Positions 46,580 to 56,543 of a stretch of DNA of 64,000 bases are shown one piece after another. Position 1 is the first letter of the stretch; every line of letters begins with the position of its first letter. The DNA lies in assembly GCA_001643675.2 (NCBI GenBank), contig LSRY02000012.1:1056501-1120500 (forward strand), given 5' to 3'. The translations under genes were made by a program, and so were the position numbers. Under the pieces are notes generated by a model, which searched no databases, had not been told where the DNA came from, and saw nothing but the letters and a program-made list of their open reading frames with translations. The DNA comes from Monocercomonoides exilis. Lineage: Eukaryota > Preaxostyla > Oxymonadida > Polymastigidae.

Positions 46580-47918
46580 TCATATATTCACAAAATAATC
46601 GGAAATATTCAACGACAATGATATCTTAAAAAAATAATTTCTGTTTAAAAAATTCAATCTTTCATAAAAAGTTGCGATTGCATCTTCGTATCCTTCTTCT
46701 TCCATCTTTTCAGATATCTCTTTTTTTGTTGATTTTCTTTTCTCTTCTTCCATTTCATCTATCTTCTTTCCTTTCAACCGCTTCGAAATATTCATTAAAA
46801 ATGTAAATCTTTCTTGTTCTATTTTGTCATTCATTGTTGGTCTCCGCATATCCTCCAAAATTTCATCAATTGCTCCTCCTTTCAACAAGACATCAACTGT
46901 CACGGATTCATTTCTCGCTGCTGCTTCGAACAAATGAATGCATTGATCGCAAATTTCTATGTAAATATCACTTGCTATTCGATGCATCTGAGCAATGCAG
47001 ATCACAAGTCCAGAACATTATTCATTCCACAATTCGCACGAGAAAAAAAAGACCACAATGTTTGAATATGTCTCATTAAAGCAAATTCTTCTTCCGTTTC
47101 TTTTCCTCTTTACTCACTTTTAATTCTCTTCCAATCAATATTTTTTATCAGTTCTTCCTGTTCTCTTGCAACTTCTCTTGCAAAATGCAGCTCATTCACA
47201 ATAACTATTTCCAAGTCTTTGTAGTTAAAAAATCTTTTGTTCAAAAACTCCCAAGCAGACTGATAGGCAAGGCTGGTGAGATTGCGATGTTCATAATGAT
47301 ATTTGATGATTTCCATGATTTCATAAACGTAAAGTTCTTGTGACACTTTCAATAAAAAAGGGAGAAATATCATAAATGAAGCTAAAATATTTCAATGCTA
47401 TCAAAAATGAAAGGAAATGTTCATGCCACAATCGGCCCAATGTTGCTCAAAGCCAGCAAAGTCATTTCCACTTCTTTTTGAACTTCTTCGCTTTCCTCTT
47501 TATTCAACGCAGCTTTCAGGAGACATAGCACGCAGATTGAACGCAATTCTGGTGGGATGTTGTAACTTAGTGAAATATAGCATTTACAAAGATCAACAAA
47601 TATTTTTTCATTCTTTTCTTCTTTTTTGTGTTCTTCTTCAATAATTATCTCCCCAACCTTTTTCTTCAAGGAAGAATTTTCAAAACAATTAATACATGCA
47701 CATTTCAGCACATTGAAATATCCAACATGTTTCAACATCAAAATTGAATCTTTCAAATATATTTTCCTTTCTTCAATCATTCTGCATATTTTGTCGAATA
47801 GCTCTGTCGTGAAGACAGATTTGAATTCCTTTTCATCCATCTCTTCCATTGCTTCATTCATTTCAAGGATTTTCTGTTTCTGTTCTTCCTTATTACAGCG
47901 TTCAAGGTCAGAAAACAA
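46580..47918 (-). pseudogene. Repeat-family copy 3, broken
   Basis: Minus strand. Exon A (to LLALSNI, ~47437) is the shared cassette and intact. The next part, 47373-47110, gives ELYVYEIMEIIKYHYEHRNL and NELHFAREVAREQEELIKN but stops at TAA after KRIKSE, where copies 1 and 2 continue. After this a frame carrying ALMRHIQTLWSFF runs into a TGA and shifts frame. Coding resumes at ~47005 with ASDIYIEICDQCIHLFEAA and ends at 46580 (NISDYFVNI). I found no acceptor that joins exon A to exon B in phase. An in-frame stop plus frameshift in a region where the sister copies are continuous makes this a probable pseudogene. Confidence 0.6.
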
Positions 47919-48102
47919 TTCTTTAATAAAAAAATAATAGAAAAAATAGCAATAAATAAGAATTCAAACATAACCATATCTGCAAACCTGTGAACTTTTT
48001 TGTGTTGACTGTCTCCTATGTTTTTGAAAAAGCATTGCAGGCAGAAAACAGCAACATTTTTGCCATTCACATTGAAAGTTCATATGTTTGGATAGAAGAA
48101 AA
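47437..48102 (-). repeat. 666-base homogenised 5' cassette, copy 3
   Basis: Near-identical to 39135-39800 in the same orientation and to 44668-45330 inverted. It remains clean although the gene body attached to it is broken. Confidence 0.92.
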
Positions 48103-49054
48103 TAAGTGATAAAGTTAAAACTCAAAGCAACCTTACAAATATCAGCATTCGTACCAACATATTAATATTAGACATTTTTCCAGTGATAATTGAGAAAAAT
48201 TATGCTTAATATTATCGGTTTATTGTTATGGATTCTTTGATCAGGGAATATTTATAACTGAGTTATCAATTTGCAAAACTTAAAATTGGAAAAGAAATGT
48301 CAACCTCAGTAATTAAAATGCTGATGAAACAGAACTTATCTGTCAGCCTGTGTTACGCCATGATGATTTTGTCTTTTCATTCGTCAATTCCTTATTTCTA
48401 TGTCAGAAATTTTGTTTTTTAATTTTGACCATCCGAAATTTTATAAAGGAGCTTTTGAAATTTATAGTCACTTTGGATTTGTTTCATTTTTCCATTTGGG
48501 GAAAAATAAGTGACTCCTAGCTTTTTAGTTGAAAAAAAATACACTTTTCATGAACTTTTTTATATCAAAAAACACAATAAAAATGGGTCCATTTTTTGAC
48601 GTTTATGAAATGTTGGAAATTTTTATGTTTTGACTTCAACGATGCCTATTCAAGGATATGAAAATCAAATTTATTTAGAAATCTGTGAATCTTCAAAAAA
48701 AAAAAAAAAATGAAAAGAAAAAAAAGAAAGAAAAGGAAAAAATTGTTTTGTGAAAATAATGATGGATATTTTCAAATACTGTATTTGGTGGTATTATCTC
48801 AACAATCGTTGACTGAACATTTTGACAATTGACTCCGTTTTATTCACTCCGTGTTTTCATTATTATGGAACACGCGCAAGCAATATAACCAGCTCCATCG
48901 AATGATGAAGATTACATTTTCAAATTGTTATGAAATTGGGAGATTCTAATACCTCCAGTTTTCTCCGAAAAGAAAAAGTGTTTATTACGTTATTCTGCAG
49001 AGTAAGATGTTTCATTTCTGTATGTCTGACAAGTTTGTGTTCATACAAGATATG
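48103..49054. other. AT-rich spacer with A-run
   Basis: No gene is seen. An A-rich run lies near 48694-48725 (15 A bases, then AAAAGAAAAA-type sequence). Confidence 0.45.
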
Positions 49055-49431
49055 CAGATATCGCATAAAATACCGGACATCGCACAAAATACCGGACAAG
49101 ATCGTTTGCTCAATAACCACTCAAAGAGAAAATCTGATAATATTCCTCCAAATATATCTCATTAACGCAAACTCATTTGGCATATCAAACTTCCATTTTC
49201 ATGAAGACTGAATATTGAAAAAATAATTTTTAAAATCTCGGAGAAATTTGATTTTGGGTTTCTTTGAGATTTTAAAAATTATTTTTTAAATATTCAGTCT
49301 TCATGAAAATGGAAGTTTGATATGCCAAATGAGTTTGCGTTAATGAGATATATTTGGAGGAATATTATCAGATTTTCTCTTTGAGTGGTTATTGAGAAAA
49401 CCCCATTGTCCGGTATTTTATGTAATATCTG
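49055..49431. mobile_element. Decayed palindromic mariner-like MITE (copy A)
   Basis: Long inverted arms meet near 49245 and end CAGATAT...ATATCTG. Both ends contain the ATACCGGACA motif, and the left arm has it twice. It is related to the better-preserved element at 49950-50345 through its ends (CATAAAATACCGGACA against CAAAAAATACCGGACA). The middle differs. The right arm lacks ~20 bases present in the left. No TA duplication remains. Confidence 0.7.
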
Positions 49432-49949
49432 TTTCATCAGTTCTCCAAGTATCTATTTATTTTTGAGAGAAGTTCTGATTCATCTGCAAAATACGACAAA
49501 ACATTAATAAATTAGGTTAAAACACAAGATACGACCGGTCACAAAATTGTCATATGTCACAGCTATCATGATACCACATTGTGCACATAAGTTTTTTTTT
49601 ATGCCTATTGTGTGCGGAAACTGTGAAATATGTTATTTACAATTTTCGTAAAATTCAAAAATCTTTTTCAATTTTGATTGAAACCAATGATTTTTTTCGG
49701 GTATTTATTTGTTAGCTTTTTTTATCGCTATTATATTGTTTGGGTTTTATCCAATATCAACTTGTTAGGGTGAAATTCTGTTGCATAAATTGCTCAATTT
49801 AATTAAATATAAAAATTATTTATCATTGATCAAAAAATGCTCTATTCAAATTGGGGACAAATTAAATTGAATATGTTCAAAGCATATTTGAATGCATTCT
49901 AGAAGAATTTAGATTATTAATCTGTTTATTTTGATTGTCGTTGAATATA
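49432..49949. other. AT-rich spacer between two MITEs
   Basis: No coding or structural signal is seen. Confidence 0.45.
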
Positions 49950-50345
49950 CAGTTTGTGCAAAAAATACCGGACATCGCAAAAAATACCGGACAAGATCGA
50001 TATCTCAACAACCGCAAGAAGAAAAATTCTGATAATTTTCCTCAATATACATCTCGTCAACACAAAGTCACGTGCCATACCAGACTTTTAAAATCGCCTC
50101 ATTCGTACTCAGAGAAAATTATTTTTTATATTTCGGAGAAACTTGAAATCCTATTTCTCCGAAATATTAAAAATAGATTTCTCTGAGTACGAATGAGGCG
50201 ATTTTAAAAGTCTGGTATGGCACGTGACTTTGTGTTGACGAGATGTATATTGAGGAAAATTATCAGAATTTTTCTTCTTGCGGTTGTTGAGATATCGATC
50301 TTGTCCGGTATTTTTTGCGATGTCCGGTATTTTTTGCACAAACTG
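49950..50345. mobile_element. Palindromic Tc1/mariner-like MITE (copy B)
   Basis: Terminal inverted repeats start CAGTTTGTGCAAAAAATACC and mirror exactly at the right end. The element is flanked by TA on both sides (49948-49949 and 50346-50347), the target-site duplication of Tc1/mariner transposons. Almost the whole 396 bases are palindromic around ~50150. There is no transposase frame, so it is a non-autonomous element moved by a transposase elsewhere. Confidence 0.85.
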
Positions 50346-50733
50346 TAATTGATGAAAAAAATATTTGATCAATACCAATTTACAGGGAAATAACAATTTG
50401 ATTCATTTGAAAATAAATGTTTCCGCATAAAATAAAGACATAATAACTTAACGAAACAGTTAACAATAACGTTATAATCACCCTCACAAATTTTTATTAA
50501 CGGTCGTATATTGTGCAATTACCATAAATTACACAGCTTTTAAATTAACCATTAAAAAATGTAAGTTAAGTCGAAATAAGCAAAAAAGGACTGTTGAATT
50601 ACCATTATTAAAAAATAAAAACAACAAAAAATAATTGCATTTTTTTTAATGTTTTAGTGCAGAACCAGTTATTATAAAGCAAATGCAAATGAAGTTTGAT
50701 TTTTTTATTGTTTGAGTATCAAAAAGATATACA
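50346..50733. other. AT-rich region upstream of hypothetical gene
   Basis: No feature is seen. It presumably includes the promoter of the gene starting at 50734. Confidence 0.4.
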
Positions 50734-53700
50734 ATGCTTCTCAGCAACATCCATGAAAACTTTTATAAAGTAATAGAAACCCAAAATGAACATCAGTCAA
50801 AAATTTCAAGCAACTGGGAAAAGAGTTTATGCGTTGACAAGCATTATTCGAATGAGTCAATACAACACTTTTCTTTTTTTGCGAATTCTAGCGCACAAGC
50901 TGAAGCTCAGTATAATTCTGTCGGCTCATCACCATTTTTACTGGATGATTCAGTGGATGAAAGCAGCACATTTAGCAAAAGCGCGATTGCAGAGGCATAT
51001 AGACCAATGGATATCATTTTACGTAAACACATCAATCCAACAAGAGTTACCCAACGAACAAGTTCAGTACCGATTCAATTCAGTCAAAGTTCTGGGGCAA
51101 TGGATTCGAGCAAATGCACAGAATCTGTGAAACCTGATTTTATGGATCGAAGCCGTTTTCTGCTTTCTCGATTTGAAGATGAAAAACAAAGAAATTGGTG
51201 CTTCACAAGAAATCCAGATACACTTTTTAATAGTCCTGCACTCATTCGAAAGGCAACTACATCTTCGAAACAAGAGAAAATAAACCTTGTAGCACCATTG
51301 TCCAATTTTCATACAGATATCTTATCAAGCTGCATGGATATAGAGAGACGACTACAAACAAGAGACAAAGGTTTGTTTTGTTGACTCATAGAACATCTTC
51401 ATGAAAGAATAAAATGAAAATCTGTTTTGTCTAACTTTGTTAACTGTTTGATATAATTGATATCTTTAAGAGTCAAACATTAATTTTTTCCAGGAAAAAA
51501 ATACAGCACACTTGGACAAAGGAAAAGATCCGTTACTGATAGACACAGGAGAGGTTACGGATATGAACGTGATACGAATCACAAATGCGATTGGGCAAAT
51601 AATTTCAGAGAAAAAGGCACTGAAAAAGGCCGAGAAACGGAGCAGGATTTTGAAAAATGACGAGCCAAGAAGGAAAGATGACAATAGGAAAAGAATTGAA
51701 ATGGGGGAAGAAGCAGATTGCTGTATTTCTGAATCACGAAAAGACGAAGAAGATGAACAAGTTGATGCAAATCTAGCGAATATGCAACCAAAAGAGTCAG
51801 CTCCAAACGACTCATTTGGAAGGGCGGCAGAGCCATCGTCGATTATCTTGTCTGACACTTCCTCCCGTTCGTCTTCGTCTTCAACTCTGTCGCTTGACCC
51901 TCTTTTGGAAAGCAATTTTATGCACTGGACAAGGGCACAACAAAAGCTGAATGAACTATCGGCAGATTTCGACTTTGAGCTGGACGGAGAAAAAGTATCT
52001 GGAATTATGGGATGCGAGAAATTCAGATTGCTGAAGAAGTGGAGAGAAAGCGATGAAAAAGCGAAAAAGAGAGAAGCAAACAGAACAGGAGAAAGTGAAA
52101 GTGGTCTGCGCAAAACGAGAAACAAGGAAATTCCTGATGAAGCACTAAGCGGAGGAAGCAAAACGGAGATGGGTGAAGAGAAAGACAGCGATGAGCATAA
52201 GTTAATTATGATGAGGAGGCAGAAGAAAAGAATTCGAAGCCAGATTCACGAAGCCATTTCGTTTGCAAAAATATTTGGGATTTGGATTGAGAAAGAATGG
52301 GAAGTCGACGAAGAGGAACGAAAAATGTGGGAGAAAGCGAAAAACGAGATGGAAGAGAAAGCAAAGAAGAACGACGTCAATACTGTCAGTGGCAGAAAGA
52401 AAGAGACATTAGAAGAATTGAAAAGACGATTGGCCGAAGTAGAAGGGCAAGGCAAAGATGACAATGTTGAATTGGAGGAGTTGAAAGCAACAGCAGCAAG
52501 AAAAGAACAGAAGCTGAAGAAGAAAATCGAAGAGCAAAAACTCAGCCATCTGGAAAGGGTTAGGCGAACAAGAATGAAGGAAAAAGAGAAAGAGAGGAAA
52601 GGAAAGTCTTCAGAAGGAATTGAATTCAAAGAAGAATCAACTGGAAGGAGAAACAGTGCAGACAAAGAGCTGACTAATAGAGAAGAGAATTCAAATGATT
52701 TTTTCCGATACAGTAACTCTTATGCTCCAAGGTTCATAAACCAACATCAATCTTCAGATTTATATATTGTGCCGAATGGAAACATGCAGCCATCATCTAA
52801 TTCTTTTGCACACAACGAGGATGACGCTTTACCATCATTTGAAGATCTTATCATTTCTACGCAATTCTCCAATGAACCTTTTCAACAAAAAAACATCTTT
52901 CAAACGCAAGAAAAACAAGTTGAACCATCTGCCCATTTAAATGATTTTGCGTTGCAAGCTGCTGCTTCGATGCTACAAAATCTGCAGTCAGTTCCATCCA
53001 CTCAATTTGAGCTTCAATTTGATGATAGTGCCGCTGGAGACACGATTACTCATACATCAGCAGATAATTCTGTTGCATCCACTCCAAAGTCTGGAAGCTT
53101 ACCAATTGAAGTAAGCATGCTGCTATATTCCAGAAAGCCATTTCTTCCCTCATCGTCAAGAACGACAACAATGCCATTACCACTTGAGCAATTTGTATCG
53201 GCTTCTCATAAAGCCACACAACAAAACATGCTTCAACTGAAGACAATTGAAATGCCAAGCCAGTCGTATTTAAAGGAGTTTGATTCTTTTCATTCATGTG
53301 AAAGTGAAGAGTGCATGGTGTATACACCAGAGCATCCTGAATGGAGTAACAAAGTGCACTATGTCATTGAAAGCAGCTTGTCTGAAGCTCAAAAGCAAGT
53401 AGAAGCCATGCAATCCAGATGTATTCTAGACACTCAAATACTCGACTTCTTAAGCAAGATTGGATGTCCCTCTTTATCCAGACAAACTATTTCTTTTCGA
53501 GTCACCAAATCTTCCAATTATTTTCCGAGTGTGTTTGTGTCTTCGTCCAGATTTCTGCCTTTGAGGTCGTTTGGCGAAAGGGACGGGATGATAGAGAAAT
53601 TCGAGATTCCACTTTCTGTTTCGATGAAGAGAAGGTTCAGCGTTGTTCCTTCTATTGTGCCTCTCAGCCTTGATTATCTGTACAATTTTCATTTGAAGGC

Positions 53701-53971
53701 AAAGAATTTCAGAAGCGAAAAAGAACAGGACGAAGAATACGAGCCTTTCAACAGCAGCTCATTTATGGACTCGTCTTCTGTATGCTCAGAAAAGCTGCCT
53801 ATGATTCATAATTACGTGTCCGTGGCTTCGCTTCAGAGGAAGCGTAGTGTTTTTTTGTACTATCGAATAGGGTATCATGCATGGATGGAATGCCAGTTCC
53901 ATCTGGCAAAGCCAACACTGAAATATCCGTGGGCGTTCGACCGCCATAACATTTTGAAGGGCAACTGCTAA
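50734..53971 (+). CDS. Charged, partly coiled-coil hypothetical protein
   Basis: Exons 50734-51370 and 51471-53971 join in phase (GTTTGTTTTG...CTTTAAG) to 1045 residues. The first ~210 residues are polar with Ser and Asn. Residues ~390-560 are Lys/Glu-rich and predicted helical (KRIRSQIHEAISFAKIFG, EEKERKGKSSE), suggestive of coiled coil. The C-terminal ~300 residues look folded, with FLSKIGCPSLSRQTISF, FPSVFVSSSRFLPLRSFGE and YRIGYHAWMECQFHLAKPT. The other acceptor (51494) is out of phase with the donor, which is why 51471 was preferred. I recognise no family. Confidence 0.65.
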
Positions 53972-54589
53972 CAGAAACGGAATGATTGTGAAAATCATGT
54001 GCTATTTGTAAGACGGAATGTGTGATGTTTCAATGCGGTTGGCGAAAATGATAAGTTAATTCATATTCATTTGACAATACTTCTGAGATAGAAAATTTTC
54101 CAGCAAAAAAATTATTGCGAAAAATTCAATGCAACTTTTGGAAAAAGTCCAATGAAAAGTGATAATAAAGAAGATGAAATGACAAATGATTAGCAACGAG
54201 CGTATTTTTTTTTGGCATTTCTAAAAAGAAGGATGAAAAAACGAAGTGACAGTTGCGCTTGTCTTGCTCAATGTGAATATTGCTTTAGCTTTTGATTCGT
54301 AACATTTTCTAATTTGAACAATAAATCAACGCAAAATTTCATTTATTGAACAACTCTTTCAGTTTTTCAATTGATAATTATATTAAATTACATATTTTCA
54401 TTAATTGTTTTTTTATAGCTATTTTTACTGTTTTGACATTTTGTACTGTTATTCCTCATATGAAATAAGAAGCTAATAAAACGAAAGAAGAAAAGTAATG
54501 ATTACAACAAAAGAGTTTGTGAATGTTTTTCCCAATCATCATATTTTGATTTTTATAAAAACCAACCAACCAACAAACAAACAAACAAA

Positions 54590-54648
<59 letters not shown>

Positions 54649-55234
54649 ACCTTATATTCTTATATTCATTTGTTCAAAAAATAATATATAGTACATAATA
54701 ATTTAAACATATGCTAAATTATAAACAGAATAGATTTTTTCATAAGTTCGATCTATCGTGTAATTTGTTTTATACATGCCCATAAATTGTGATAGTGATA
54801 TATGAAAAATGATCATCTAAAAATTTGAGGAAGGTTTGTTGAATGACAAATGATTTCAAATGAACAAAGCCAAGTGATTATTGCTTATGAATCTCGTTCT
54901 GTTATTCAAGTGTTTACTTGAAAATGGAGAAGAAATTATTACCTACTTTTTCTGATGGCTTTTTTTCCAATAATTTGTTTTCAAAATTTGCAATTTCGTT
55001 TCCATTGTTGCGATAACATAATTAATTCATTTTCCTTTTATCGAACTACTTATATATCTTAGCTTCAGAAGTTGCAATTCAGAACTTATTTTCAATTTTT
55101 ATATTTTTGTGAATTGTGGATTCTTTTTTTTTAAAACAATAGCTAAATGCATTTCAATTAACATTATAACAATGAGAGCCGATTACAAAATATTGAAATT
55201 TGTATTTTTTCAAAAATTCGTCAAAAAGATAAAT
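53972..55234. other. Intergenic region with long A-tract
   Basis: No gene is seen between these convergent genes. The only structure is the (CCAA)/(CAAA)n and A-tract at 54561-54646. Confidence 0.5.
54561..54646. repeat. (CCAA)n-(CAAA)n-A56 tract
   Basis: ACCAACCAACCAAC passes into ACAAACAAACAAAC and then about 56 uninterrupted A bases (54591-54646). A graded microsatellite is the simplest reading. A retroposed poly(A) tail is possible, but no retro-sequence is recognised upstream. Confidence 0.85.
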
Positions 55235-56180
55235 TCACATTTTAAGATCTTCACAAAATGGAAGGATATTTTCATGATCTTTCTTTAATCGAATAAGCTC
55301 AATTCTGTTCGAAAGATCATCATTTGTAAGTTTCTGTAATAGCTGTTAGACTAAAAGATAAAGAAAATTATAAAAGGAAAACGAAGAACACCTTAATGCC
55401 ATCTTTAAAATTTGAATCTGTTAATTTCACATTGTCAAATTCCTTTTTTACATCTTCAAATGCTTTTATAGCAGATGTTAGCTTCAAAAGTCTTTATTTG
55501 TAGTAAAGTGAAATTAGACTTAAAATTTCTTTGTAATTGTAAAATCATACCGGTGAAGTTGATTGTTTCTTTTCGTTTCATCAATTAATTCCTTTTCAGT
55601 AATGGATGGAGGAGGATGATGAGAATTCATCCATTCTTCGGCGCTATCCTTTTGTTCACTTATATTTTTAATGTCATTTTGAAGAGCTAACTATGAACAG
55701 AAATTATGAAATTATAGTATAATAAATTCATATTAAAAAATGTCTCACTTCTTCTGTTTCCAATTGTTGTTTTATTATTTCAATTTCTTTTATTTCTTGT
55801 TCTAATTTCTCTGCTTCAGATAAAAGATTTTCTCTTTCAGCGCAAATTCTTTTATAGAATTCATTTGAATCTTCAATAATTTTCTCTTGAAGGATTTTTT
55901 CAAGAACTTTTCTTTGTTCAATTGGTTCTGATTTTGAAATTGGTAAAGAAAAAAAAATAATATCTCAAACAATAGAAATTCTTTAAAACTGATGTTGGAA
56001 TGAATCTGATTTCATTACAGTTATTGGTGACTTTTCTTTTTCGTTCGAAAAATTGCTCAGATTTATCGATGAAGTGAAAGCAAACATGTTTATATTTGAT
56101 TTTTGATGGGAAATTCATTACTAATTCATAAAAAATCTGAAAAAAGAAAATATATTTCATTTTGATAAAGGATTGATCGT
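55235..56180 (-). CDS. Coiled-coil hypothetical protein, 5' end unresolved
   Basis: Minus-strand exons that join in phase are 55927-55749, 55690-55551, 55491-55392 and 55333-55235 (TGA). They encode a Glu/Lys-rich helical protein (RKVLEKILQEKIIEDSNEFY, EAEKLEQEIKEIEIIKQQLE) with a short Pro break (SHHPPPSITEKELIDE) and a helical end. An upstream exon at about 56137-55980 (YELVMNFPSKIKYKHVCFHF) probably belongs to it, but I could not find a donor in phase. The start codon is therefore not placed. Length and shape would suit a kinetochore, tethering or ESCRT-type coiled-coil subunit, but nothing decides between these. It is divergent from the methyltransferase gene that starts at 56544. Confidence 0.5.
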
Positions 56181-56543
56181 GCATGTTCATCTTCAATTCA
56201 ACAGTTTTTTCCCTCCATTTTGCTGTTATTGTTAACAAAAATCCTTTTCGTCAAAGGAAACATTTACAGTGAAACAAACAAAATCAAAATTTAACATTAA
56301 ATATTTCAGACATAGTGCGTGATTTTTCAAAAAAATAATGAAAAACCCTCTCTTTTTTTTGTGGATGTGTATTTTTTGGACGAAAATAACCAATATTTTA
56401 TACAAATTATTATGAAAATATTCAATTAATGAAATATTATGTAAAAAATAAAAACATACATTTGTACAACATTTTACTTTATTTTGTTTCAATTGTAAAA
56501 ATTTGTTTGAAATTGAAAATTAACCCATACATAATTTTTTGAA

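Noticed and set aside
54591-54646. Poly(A) tail of a retroposed gene
   Set aside because: The tract grades from CCAA and CAAA units and no processed gene copy is seen upstream, so a microsatellite is simpler.
55235-56180. TSG101/Vps23 or kinetochore subunit identity for the coiled-coil gene
   Set aside because: Only general coiled-coil features match; no diagnostic motif is visible.
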